A stretch of 64,000 bases of DNA from assembly GCA_944739405.2 (NCBI GenBank), contig OX123209.2, forward strand, positions 14,092,217-14,156,216. Direction: 5' to 3'. Both the position numbers and the translations under genes were made by a program. Each line of letters starts with the position of its first letter. Position 1 is the first letter of the stretch. Positions 9,057 through 18,300 of this stretch are shown in pieces. The DNA is from Euclidia mi (Eukaryota; Arthropoda; Insecta; Lepidoptera; Erebidae). Below the pieces are notes generated by a model. It did not search any database and was not told where the DNA came from. It saw only the letters and a program-made list of their open reading frames with translations.

Positions 9057-10704
9057 TTATTTTAACAATTTGCTCTCATGCTTTAATCTGCGATTATAAT
9101 AAGTTTCATTTCTCTTCGGGTCTTTATCTAAAACATGATTTTGTAAGTTTTGAAACAACGACTGCACGTTACGTAGAACTTTTAACACACATTTAGCAAA
9201 AATGAGATGCGTCATTATGTTATTCTTCATGTTTCCTCTGACAAATCTCGCAGCATTACAACATAACGTAATAACGTCATTAGATGGATATGTGAGATAG
9301 CCTTTATTTGTTTTTGAATAGCCTTCTTGACTATCAATGAATTGTATTTTTTTTCAGAAGACGTTGACATTAAACATTTTTTTTTATGGTAATAGGCGGC
9401 AAACGAGCAGACGGTTTGCGTGATAGTAAGCAATTACCGCCGCCCATGGACACAAGCAACACCACAGTAGTAACAAGTGCGTTGCCGCCCCTTGGGGTTG
9501 AGAAAAGGGATAGGATGAGGAGTATGATCAGGGAGAAGGGATAGGGCCTCCGGCACTCTCACTCACCGAACGAAACGCAACAGTTTAGCTACTGTTACTT
9601 TACGTCGATTTTCTGTGAGAGGGTAGTACTTCCCCGGACGAGCCGGCCCATTCATGCTGGAATCAGCAAGGCTCTACTACCTTGAAAAAAACGTTGTACG
9701 CAAACATCACATTTAATCATTTTTGGTATACTTCTTACCATAAATCCTGACACGTATGACACAATCATCATTGAAATTTGAGAAAATGAAGAAGTTCTGT
9801 CTATTAACTCTATTTCCTCGTCGAAATCTGTTTTTTCATTTTGAGCATAGTCATCATTACTGTCCTGTAACAATTCTTTGAAAATTTTATTATAATTTGA
9901 TGTTATATAATTAATGTTATCTATTGTAGACATGGCGCTAGTAGAAAATACTGCATTTTTTTCTACTTCTAAGCAATTGCCACTCTCGCTTATTTTTATT
10001 TCTGTATGGCATAACAATCTTTTATACGCTGAAATAAAGATTTTTACGGTTGGGTTGTTATTAAATCCCCCTTTGGACCTGACGGCGCTGAAAAAGTTTC
10101 TAAGTGGTCTTGCAACAAATTATACACAGGAAGGAAATTTTAGTGGTCTTTTTCTATGTAACTGACATACAACCATTTCAGCGAAATAATGTTTAAAAAA
10201 AACAAAAAACCTAGACGTGTCTGCGTATTCATTACAAATCTACCATCTTCACATGTGATTGAAGATATTCGTAAACTTCGTCTATTTTGCAAAAGACATC
10301 CGTTTTTTTACTCGGACAAAGAGGATTTTTAAACCAGTAGTTGTTCAAATTTCTTGGATTGAAAATATCAAAAATATCATTGACATGGTGAAGAAACTGC
10401 ACTGTTGCCTCAGAATCCTGAAATTCACCAATACAAAGATCCTTATTACAAACATCAATGGCAACACCCACTGACCTGCATAGCAATGGGCAGCTAGTCT
10501 GACTTTCATCTTTTGAGTTCGGAAATCAACGTGTCGTGTTGAAAGTCTATTTGCGAAGACCTTCGCTTTTTTGTAAATGCTGCAAATGTTCCACGAATCT
10601 GTCAAATCGATTTTACGCCACAAATTGTCATAAAACATTTTGTGGTCAGTAAAACAATTCCTAATTAGTTTAATTAAGTGACATGGATCAAACAAAATAT
10701 TGTA
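9057..10704 (-). pseudogene. P-element (THAP9-like) transposase pseudogene
   Basis: Scattered frames on minus, in the right order, match P-element transposases. They are FDPCHLIKLIRNCF with RHVDFRTQKMKVRLAAHC (10695-10490), then GEFQDSEATVQFLHHVNDIFDIFN (10440-10360), then RRGGFNNNPTVK-like and SAYKRLLCHTEIKISESGNC (10090-9960), then KCDVCVQRFF (about 9700). After a SINE insertion come YLTYPSNDV and a C terminus ending HESKLLK and stop at 9057. The THAP domain and the first part of the catalytic domain are missing. At least three frameshifts plus the SINE kill it. At 10703-10704 the frame is cut by the TA target of the pogo element to the right. Known: the DPCHLIK and GGFNNNPT motifs are typical of P transposases. 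Inferred: cut-and-paste ancestry of this locus. Confidence 0.8.
9376..9690 (-). mobile_element. A-tailed SINE/retroposon inserted in the P-element pseudogene
   Basis: On minus it runs from about AGCCTTGCTGATTCCAGC through CCATGGGCGGCGGTAATTGC and CGTTTGCCGCCTATTACCAT to a poly(A) run. This is a sequence I know as abundant in Lepidoptera. It separates two stretches of the P-element reading frame (CVQRFF before it, STSSEKKYNSL after), so it is younger than that copy. A clean target duplication could not be read. Confidence 0.7.
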
Positions 10705-13103
10705 GGGTAAACTGGGTACAGTTGTGACAATTTTGGTTTCTTCGTCAATAATTTTGTTAATTTAGCAATTCGCTGGGAAAAATCTAACATGAATCGTAAT
10801 ATAGACATTTGCCTACGTAAAATACTAAAATACTCTTTCTAAATATGCTATATTAGTCATGGGATCACATTAGAAAAAAAAAGGAAAGTGTCACAACCGA
10901 CCACACCCCAAGGACGGTTGTGACGCTGGTTGGGGTCGGTAGTGACAGGCATAACCATACACCAAAATGTTTTATAATGACTTTTATTGTTAAAAAGATT
11001 AACACAACATCCTCTTCTAAACAAAAATAATATTCATGTAGCAAGTTAGCTAAAATCTGAGATCACTTCTATTCATATAATCAATAAGGCACTGTATGTA
11101 ACATCTTATTATAATTAATTTAATACTCTTCTTTAAAATCAGTCAACATTTGAAACTTAAAATTATCATAACCATACAAAATTCCTAACAAGTATTCATG
11201 AATATAACATCTAACGTTATTATAACAGTCTTCATAGAATCATCAAAATGTTAACTAAAATTTATAATGACAAGAAAAAAAATGTTACATAGTCATCAAT
11301 AAAAAATAACATTTCTAATCTAAAAATAAAAAAAATAACATTTCTAAACTGAGAACTAGTCATATTCATCATCACAGTTGTGACAAATGTAATGGTGACT
11401 ATCACCTGCACACTCTACATGGGACCAGAGTCCACATGTCCCTGGCACTTGATCCACTTTTCACCAGGTCTACTTTCAGAGTATGAGCTTACACAAACTA
11501 AACAGAAATAGTCTTCTTCATCGGATGATGATTGTGAGGTCTTTCTTTTCTTGGCACCGATTTTTCCTTTTTCTCTCCCTTTATTACTTTGTTTTGGTTC
11601 AGTAAGATTTCTCTTTACCTGCTTAGCCGCCGACCGTTTTTCTTTTTCTTTGTGTTCTTTCCTAACTGCCTCTTTCGTGTCTGTGTAGATGGTAGACTTT
11701 TTTGTTCTAGCACCTCTTGTTTTTCTTTGGGCAGCTTTTGGAAAAGTTCGAACGACTTCAGGTGAAAAAGTAGGTGGTATTTCAGGCAAAATAATAGATG
11801 ACATGCCTGAGATTGAAGCAGTCTCTCCAACACGGACAATTTCGGGCAAAAAAGCAGGGGGCCTAGCTGTGGTAGCAGCAATTGGCTGAATTTGATATTC
11901 AGTTGTAGTCGGAGATTCCCCCAATAAAGAATCTAAAGGTGGCAGCATTTGAGTATTGAGCCCAGGGTCGTTATCTGCAAAATCAGGATTTGGTGCATTG
12001 GTTGATGCTGTAGGAATGTTATCCTCAGAGTCAGGGTTTGGTCTATCCGTTACAAAAGATGGCGAAAAGTCAATTTCTTGGAATACATTGCGATTAAACG
12101 GATAAATACCGGTTTTGCTGAAACCTGCCTGAATGTTCACTTGTGTGAAAGCTTGAGGCATAGCAATCTTGATAATACCTGGTATGTCGTAAATAGACAT
12201 TGTCTTGCCAGGGTGACTCCGCATCCATCCGTCACAAGCAGTATTTATGGCCTTTTTTAATGGTCCAAAGACAGATCGGTCTAATGGCTGTAGTTTATGC
12301 GAGCAGTGTGGCGGAAATGATAACAGAGTTATGCCAATTTCTTTACAAAAATCCCGTGTATTAATATGGACATGAGACGAATAATTGTCCAACAATAACA
12401 AGACCTTGTGTGTCAGGGAAGCGTTAGAAAATTTCTTAAAATGTTCGAGAAATAATAAGAATGGAGCGTCCTGCATCCAACCTGAGGGATTTGCAGTCCC
12501 AATCAAACCCACTGGCCCGTCCCTAAAAAAATTTTCGTGATAACGAACTCTTGGAAATATAAAAAAAGGAAGTATCGCATTTCCCAAGGCATTAATGGCA
12601 CAAGCAACTGTAATTAATGTACCACGTTCGGCTGAAGTAACAGCTCCCACTTGACGAATGCCACGTCTTGCGACTACTTTGTCAGGTCTTTGCACTGTAG
12701 TGACACCTGTCTCATCAACATTGTAGATATTCTGTGGCTCATATGCGTGTCTATCCAAAACAAAATTATTATAAAAAGCTTCTACATTCGTTTTATTAAA
12801 ACTTGTAGCTCTTGATAGGCTTGTTGCTTGTGCTACGCGTACAGACAGTGAGGGGTTTCTTTTCATAAATGAACGGAACCATTCCTCACCAGCCATCTTA
12901 TTCTCATCCCAAGTAGCAGGTCGTTTTATGTTGTATTTCATTGTTAGTTCAAATGCCAGCTTCCGTACCACTTTTGTAGAAAGACCACCACCAGACGTTA
13001 ACGTGGCGCGCTGGCCGACGCAATACTGGGGAACGTGTACAGACTTGTACGCCGCGTGTCTCTCCCCTTGCACTCTTCCCCGCATACCGTAAAGTTTCGC
13101 TGT
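10705..13103 (-). mobile_element. pogo/Tigger-type DNA transposon, 5' end lost
   Basis: The 3' terminus on plus is TA|GGGTAAACTGGG (TA at 10703-10704), followed by GTACAGTTGTGAC. The subterminal region has an imperfect hairpin of GTCACAACCGACCACACC with GGTTGGGGTCGGTAGTGAC (10888-10953). TA targets and GGGT-type termini are usual for pogo elements. The element sits in the P-element pseudogene. Its other end is replaced at 13104 by an unrelated inverted-repeat element. Confidence 0.75.
11356..13103 (-). pseudogene. pogo-family transposase with C-terminal PHD-like zinc finger, frameshifted
   Basis: The frame is open from 13238 to 11415 (607 codons). Residues 1-45 lie in the neighbouring inverted-repeat element and are not transposase. 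Next come the end of the N-terminal DNA-binding part, an HTH_CENPB-like segment (KVVRKLAFEL, GEEWFRSFMKRNP) and the DDE_1 catalytic domain with aspartates in YNVDETG (175), LLLDNYSSH (284) and LQPLDRSVF (320). A low-complexity linker follows, then a basic stretch, then YFCLVC and KWIKC. The frame then ends early, but one base away the sequence continues with TCGLWSHVECAG and YICHNC to a stop at 11356, completing a PHD-type Cys/His finger. So one base was lost near 11440. The catalytic core is otherwise unbroken. Confidence 0.85.
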
Positions 13104-14188
13104 TATGCAGCGTTTCCACGCTTGCCAAGCCTCGACAAACTTCCACAAGCACAAGCGTGTAAACAGGCCGTTTGGCTTGGCTTGCGTGAGCTTGTGGACG
13201 CTTGTACAGGATCCGGTCCAGTGTCGGTTTTTGGACACAGATCAAAGGGCGCTTGCGGCAAGCGCTTGCGACGCGTTCACACGTTGGCGCGTGCTTAGTA
13301 GTCGCTGTGATCTCGAAGCGAACGCACGTCTAGTTCTGTCTCAAAATGAGTGGCTGGTCGAACTTCTTTTGCTTGTTTGTATGATTATGCACTATATCGC
13401 TCCCAGAGGAATGTCACGAGGGAACATATTAATAATATGCAGGTGTATTGATATATCTAATGCCGTAACCTATATGGCACCAGTAATATTTCGAGGCTAT
13501 GTAGGGTTTTCCGTAGAGGGTAAGGAAGAGGCCCTGGCAATCTACATCATACAAAATAATTGGTTTTGCTTCTACATACATACATACATACATAACGTCA
13601 CGCCTTTTATCCCCGAAGGGGTAGGCAGAGGTGTATTACTTCACCCAGTTTTCGCCAGATATACTTTAGTCCCACGTAATAAGGGGCGAGCCTATTGCCG
13701 TACCGGGCACATTTCCAGACTCCGTGCTGCTACTGAGAATGTCGTGACAGAAAAACCCAATAACACTGCCCGACCCAGGAATCGAAACCGGGACCTCCCG
13801 ATCCCACGCGCACAATTATGCCGCGAGACCAACGAGGCAGTCGTATAGGGTTTGATGTCGAGTTTTCCGTCTCTACGCAAAGATGGTATTTGCATCGTGT
13901 TATCCCTTAGTCGCCTCTTACGACACCCACGGGAAGATAGGGGGTGGTGACACTTGTATTCTATGCCGTCAACCACACGGCTAAAGCGTTTTGCTTCTCT
14001 TTAAGTGTATTTCAAATAAAAGTAGGTTATAGTCGATACAAGTTCGGTGTCCGCCATGCTTGGATGTACGTAGCATACTGACGCATTCACAAGCGTGTAA
14101 ACGGCTCCCAAACGCCAAGCGAGATTTGTAGACGCTTGGAGCTTGTGGAAGCTTGTCGAGGCTTGGCAAGCGTGGAAACGCGGCATTA
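13104..14188. mobile_element. Inverted-repeat element (hAT-like MITE?) with a nested SINE
   Basis: The left end (13104-13150, GCGTTTCCACGCTTGCC, CAAGCCTCGACAA) is repeated inverted at 14140-14188, about 47 bases with two mismatches. Inside both ends are further irregular CAAGCGTG units. Without the SINE at 13574-13987 the element would be near 670 bases. I could not find a target duplication, so the superfamily is a guess. It truncates the pogo element on its left. Confidence 0.5.
13574..13987 (-). mobile_element. SINE type C copy 1, with LINE-like (TATG)n tail and target duplication
   Basis: Flanked by GTTTTGCTTCT at 13563-13573 and 13988-13998. On minus: head AGCCGTGTGGTTGACGGC, a GTCGTAAGAGGCGACTAAGG block, a tRNA-like middle (CTCGTTGGTCTCGCGGCA, box B-like GTTTCGATTCC), then GGCAATAGGCTCGCCCC, and the end CTGCCTACCCCTTCGGGG followed by (TATG)n. 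The end is nearly the same as the 3' end of the RTE LINEs at 23.4, 37.5 and 46.9 kb. The plus copy is at 52119-52524. Confidence 0.9.
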
Positions 14189-14207
14189 GGTCGACTGTCA
14201 CAAACGT

Positions 14208-15379
14208 ACCCGGCACCCACTCCGCACGGCGTCCACGAGTGGTCCACGGGTGGACGTCGCGCGGTCAACCAGCGGACCGCGCGCCGTCAACAAGTGAACG
14301 CCGCGCGGTTAACGAGTGGACGTCGCTTGGTCCACGAATTTTCGAGTAGTCTGTTAACAATTGGCACTAGGTCTACACGTGTGTTTCGTAATGCCAAATT
14401 TTACAAACGTTGAATTGGCACTCATAGCTGTCGCGCTTGATGAGGAAGTAAAGACGCAACAAAAAATATAATTATTTAATACTTTTATTCAAAAATTATT
14501 CTTCCAAAAGTTTTTGCTCATAAATCGACGAAGTCATTTTATCAATTTATCTTTTGGTGGGAGTAAATAAATACAGTTTCCATTATTTTCTCCGAAAGGA
14601 TTGTTGTCAAAATGTGAGTCAAAATATTTCCGTATAAGGTCTTCGTAATTAATTTATTTCTTTTTCTAGTTTAATTTATTTCTATTTCTAGTTTTTATAT
14701 CAATTAATTTTTTCAAGTAATGCAATGACCACACACAACTAGATACCAAACTTTCGTCTATGGATACACCTACTTACTACAAATTTTAACATAAGGTATG
14801 CTCATGAAAAACACTACCTAAAATATTTTTAATTCTGCCGAAAACACCAACTGCGACAGCCAGTGTTGCCAATAAAGGATTACTCGTAAGAACATAATAT
14901 ATTTTTGAGTAAAAATAAGAGTATTATTTACACGGTAATTAATAATTAAAAATACCTTAGAAAAGAACACGGTGGTAGCTTATTACCGTAGACCGTGTCT
15001 TGCTCAAAATTACCGTGCATCCACAGTATTTACCGTGTATTTGGTAACACTTGGACGTGAATCATTCGCGGGCAGCGCGCGGTCCGCTTCGGACCCGCGC
15101 GTTGGCGACGAGCAGTCAACGCGCGGCAAGCAGCGAGTTGCCACCGAGCCGTCCACGCGCAGACGGCGGGTGGACCACCCGCCACCCGCGCGTGCGGCTT
15201 ACGACAGAGGCGATCCGGTGACGCTGCGGAGTTGATGTAGTGAGCGCATACCCATAAAAATCCATATAGAGAATACTAATGGCGTTCCGTAGTCTTTGCC
15301 TACCCCTCCGGGAAACATGCGTGAGTCTATGTATGTATGTAACCGCACGAGGCGAGGCGGTGCGGAGTGGGTGCCGGGT
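14208..15379 (+). mobile_element. GC-ended inverted-repeat element, likely PIF/Harbinger MITE
   Basis: ACCCGGCACCCACTCCGCAC at 14208-14227 is exactly inverted at 15360-15379. Both ends lead into GC-rich irregular repeats (GTCCACGAGTGG, GGACGTCGCGCGGTCAAC). Between them, 14391-14471 on plus encodes a 26-residue peptide (MPNFTNVELALIAVALDEEV...) ending in a stop. It resembles the first residues of Harbinger nuclease proteins. No coding sequence follows. An RTE 3' tail (15279-15341) sits inside the right end. No clear target duplication. Confidence 0.5.
15279..15341 (+). repeat. RTE-type LINE, 63-base 3' stub
   Basis: GGCGTTCCGTAGTCTTTGCC, then TACCCCTCCGGGAAAC and GTGAGTC(TATG)n: the last coding bases and tail of the RTE family seen complete at 46846-48915. 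An extreme 5' truncation. Confidence 0.85.
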
Positions 15380-15859
15380 GGCTCTAATGAGCTGTGACCT
15401 TTAGCCGGTTCAGCAGGCGCGGATAGAGTCACTATCTCTGGCGAAAGTGTAATGTCTGTTGACATACGAAGACAGCGGTCTTCTTCGTGGTAGTTGAATC
15501 TATAAACAAATAGTGTAAATTGTACACCACATACTATAATTACACGCTCTCATTTATTTAATATTAGCTAGCGAGTCAGATTCCAAGCATAATACTTACA
15601 GGTACAAATAATGTAGGTATCGTGTCTTTCATCAGTACATGGCGATGTTTTGACATTCAACATTTGCCGTCAAAATGTTTGCTACAGACAGTGGAGTTCG
15701 TACTAGGAGTTCAATCTGGTCTGTTCACAGTCCGCATCCATTTTTGAAACAATGCCGAATTGCGTGGCAACCTAGAAAAAATATCACATACTCTATTACC
15801 AAAGTTTGAATACTTTTAGGTACTTAAATAACGACTACCTAGTACCTAATGTGAATAAT
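15380..15859. other. No gene recognised
   Basis: Mixed-composition DNA with short frames only. It lies directly beyond the C-terminal mariner half on the minus strand. Confidence 0.45.
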
Positions 15860-15963
15860 ATGTTATTTTAACATAACTTGACTGAATAACGTGGAGGCCA
15901 TGAAATTGGACCCAATCGACCTATCCATCTATCTGGATATGTGTTATTTAAGTGTTTCCTTAC
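15860..15963 (-). pseudogene. C-terminal half of a mariner-like (DUF4817-type) transposase
   Basis: On minus, VRKHLNNTYPDRWIGR and GPISWPPR match the segment that follows the second catalytic aspartate region in DUF4817-type mariner transposases. It starts abruptly at VRK, preceded by a GC-rich insertion end, and stops after WPPR where similarity is lost. The piece that should precede it, ending AHYAVRVR, lies at 49883-50210 on the same strand. Joining the two across one GTAA keeps the frame. Confidence 0.7.
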
Positions 15964-16257
15964 GGCCCTGTCACGACCTTGCTGCTCTGAGCGGCGGCTT
16001 AGCGCGGGGCGGCGAACGGTAAGATCAAATGTATGAAAAGGTTCGAAGCACGCCACGAGCCGCCGCGCACAGCGATAACGCGCGCGTTTTTTGGCGTAAA
16101 TGGAGAAGTGGCGAGCGGTGCGGCGGGCGGTGCCGCGAGCAGTGGGAACAAACGTACTGCGACCGAATCCGACGCCACGTCTCCGAGCGGCACAGTCAAC
16201 GTTACGCGAGGGACGAACTAGGCGGTTAAACTATTTGTTAAATATTTTGTGGCGGTA

Positions 16258-16404
16258 ATGGATACGGAGACATTTAAAGTCGAAATTTTAAAACGGTCGC
16301 GTGTATGGATAGCAACACATCTGCTGTATAAATACAAAACTGTTAATAAAACGTTTCGAGATGTAATGAAACAATCTTTTACAGAATACAATGTTAGGTT
16401 TTAA
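16258..16404 (+). CDS. 48-residue open frame after the GC-rich end, unknown
   Basis: An ATG-started frame (MDTETFKVEILKRSRV... ending FTEYNVRF, stop at 16402). It follows the GC-rich terminus by about 30 bases, in the place where the two GC-rich MITEs at 14.2 and 55.6 kb keep the start of a nuclease-like gene. I do not recognise the protein. It may be the first exon of the element's gene, cut where other DNA begins near 16440. Confidence 0.3.
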   Translation: MDTETFKVEILKRSRVWIATHLLYKYKTVNKTFRDVMKQSFTEYNVRF

Positions 16405-16442
16405 TATAAATCGCAAACATTAAAACACTAGCTGCTTGAACG

Positions 16443-16724
16443 CTATACAGCGCCAAAATACCTACGAATCCTACGATTATACCATACAACGCTTTCAAGG
16501 ACGGTGTCATAAATTTGTTTTTGCTCTGAAGAGAACAAAGCGACATGGTCATTTCGTATGGTGGTCATTTCGCCCGGATCGTAAATTCTCTCAGCGTTAT
16601 ACTTCCGATTTCCACGGTCTTGATGCGGTGATGATTGGGGAGCTGGTAACCCATATTCGACCAGTGGACTGTCGCCGATAGAAATGACTACGTCTTGAAG
16701 TGAACTGAGACAGGTGTTCAGCAC
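16443..16724 (-). pseudogene. Helitron helicase fragment (weak)
   Basis: On minus, DSPLVEYGLPAP and FSSEQKQIYDTVLESV resemble the stretch just before the Walker A region of Helitron/PIF1 helicases (a YGLP motif, then an EQ..IYD helix). The frame ends before any Walker motif. Small, isolated and not conclusive. Confidence 0.5.
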
Positions 16725-16923
16725 GCGTTCATCACATATTCATACGTGCGTTGTTGAGAACAGTCGTGTCAATCACATATTGCGATAAATAAATAATCAC
16801 TCCGTAAATTGTGACCTCGATTTCCAGCAGCGTAACCTGGGTCGTATGTTTAACAAAACACGTGCCTACAAAAGTGCAGTTATTATGATAAAAATAAGTG
16901 TGTAACAGAAGAACAAACGAAAC

Positions 16924-18162
16924 ATGGAGAGCCCCTTCAGCCGGAGTAGCAAGACTCCTCGCTCTCCTACCGCTTCGCCCTCACGTGAATCAACACCCAC
17001 GCCCAATCCCAGACCAGTCATATCCCAGGATGAGGAGAACGTAAGGATATTATCTACACCAGAAATACAAAACTGGATGTCATCCGTGGAGCAATGTTTG
17101 AAGGAAGTGTGCACCATCACAACTGAGGGCAAACTAAATTCAGAGCAAAAGTTACGTGTGAGCACTTTATGTCGTACAGTAAGCCATGGCATATCTAAGG
17201 TGATGGTCCAATACCAAGCGCTAAAATGCAAAACATTGCAAGCTCACTATGAAAACAGAGCACTCCAAGACCGGGCTGACCTAGCAAGCAAGCTAAAGGA
17301 GGTCAAGCAAAGTATTGAGGACTCATCAAAACCTGCCCAAGTAACTTCCTTTGCCGATATGGTCAAAAAAGGTACAAACAATTTTGTTCAGACGTCAAAT
17401 TTCAGTACAGTGGCCATTTATCCCAAAGATAAACTGAAATCGAGCGACGAAACAAAATCCTTGGTCCAGAAAATTATCCGCCCTGAGGAGCTAAAACTAC
17501 ATGTCAGAGGGACGCGAAAGACCCGAAATGGCGGTGTCATCATAAGCACTGACAGCAAAGATGACATTGAAAAGCTAAGGCAATCAGCTCAATTGAAACA
17601 CTCAGACCTTACTATCGACGAGCCTCGTAAACGAAAGACCCGAGTCGTAATTATAGGAGTACCAACAAGCATGCAAGAGAAAGACGTCTTTAACTGCCTT
17701 TACCACCAAAACTTAGCAGACAAAGTCCTCGATGTCAATCTAGAGACCTTTTTAGCAAATATTAAACTTAGCCATAAATCAGGGAAAAGGGACGCTGAGA
17801 CCTGTAATTACATAATTGAAGTTTCCACAGCCATACGAAAAGCTCTGATAACGAAAGACAGAGTATTTATAAACTGGTCTTCTTGCCCGGTGAAAGACTT
17901 CACCCTGGTCACACGTTGCTATAAGTGTCAACAATATGGCCACGCGGCGAAATTCTGTCGGGAACCTGTCGACACATGCGGGCACTGCGGCGATCTTGGA
18001 CACACCTTAAAGGACTGCATGAAGAAAGCCGAGGAACCCAAATGTGCTACCTGTCTACGCTACAAAAAACCCAGCAGTCATAACACAGGTGCTGCTGACT
18101 GTCCCGCAAAACTGATAGCAGAGAAGAGGTTCATGAATTCTATCGACTATGGAGGCGCCTAA
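16924..18162 (+). CDS. LINE ORF1, gag-like nucleic-acid-binding protein
   Basis: An uninterrupted frame of 412 codons. The first 40 residues are Ser/Pro/Thr-rich. Then comes a helical region, an RRM-like stretch near TRVVIIGVPTSM (about residue 238), and three cysteine knuckles at the C terminus: CYKCQQYGHAAKFC, CGHCGDLGHTLKDC and CATC. This is the usual ORF1 of Jockey/I-group LINEs, which coats the RNA and acts as chaperone. The start gives the longest frame and follows an A-rich leader. ORF2 begins 138 bases after its stop. Confidence 0.85.
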   Translation: MESPFSRSSKTPRSPTASPSRESTPTPNPRPVISQDEENVRILSTPEIQNWMSSVEQCLKEVCTITTEGKLNSEQKLRVSTLCRTVSHGISKVMVQYQALKCKTLQAHYENRALQDRADLASKLKEVKQSIEDSSKPAQVTSFADMVKKGTNNFVQTSNFSTVAIYPKDKLKSSDETKSLVQKIIRPEELKLHVRGTRKTRNGGVIISTDSKDDIEKLRQSAQLKHSDLTIDEPRKRKTRVVIIGVPTSMQEKDVFNCLYHQNLADKVLDVNLETFLANIKLSHKSGKRDAETCNYIIEVSTAIRKALITKDRVFINWSSCPVKDFTLVTRCYKCQQYGHAAKFCREPVDTCGHCGDLGHTLKDCMKKAEEPKCATCLRYKKPSSHNTGAADCPAKLIAEKRFMNSIDYGGA

Positions 18163-18300
18163 GAGCGCCGACATCTGTGGTATCTCAGACCTTTTTTATT
18201 TCTATCTCTCTTTTCTTTAATTTATTTACTTTTAGTGTTGTTATACATTATGATAAACAACTTAATGAACGACTAAGATAATTTATCTGTATCGGAGTCG

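Noticed and set aside
13105..13848. 247-codon plus frame
   Set aside because: Runs through an inverted-repeat element, unknown DNA and an antisense SINE; no protein character.
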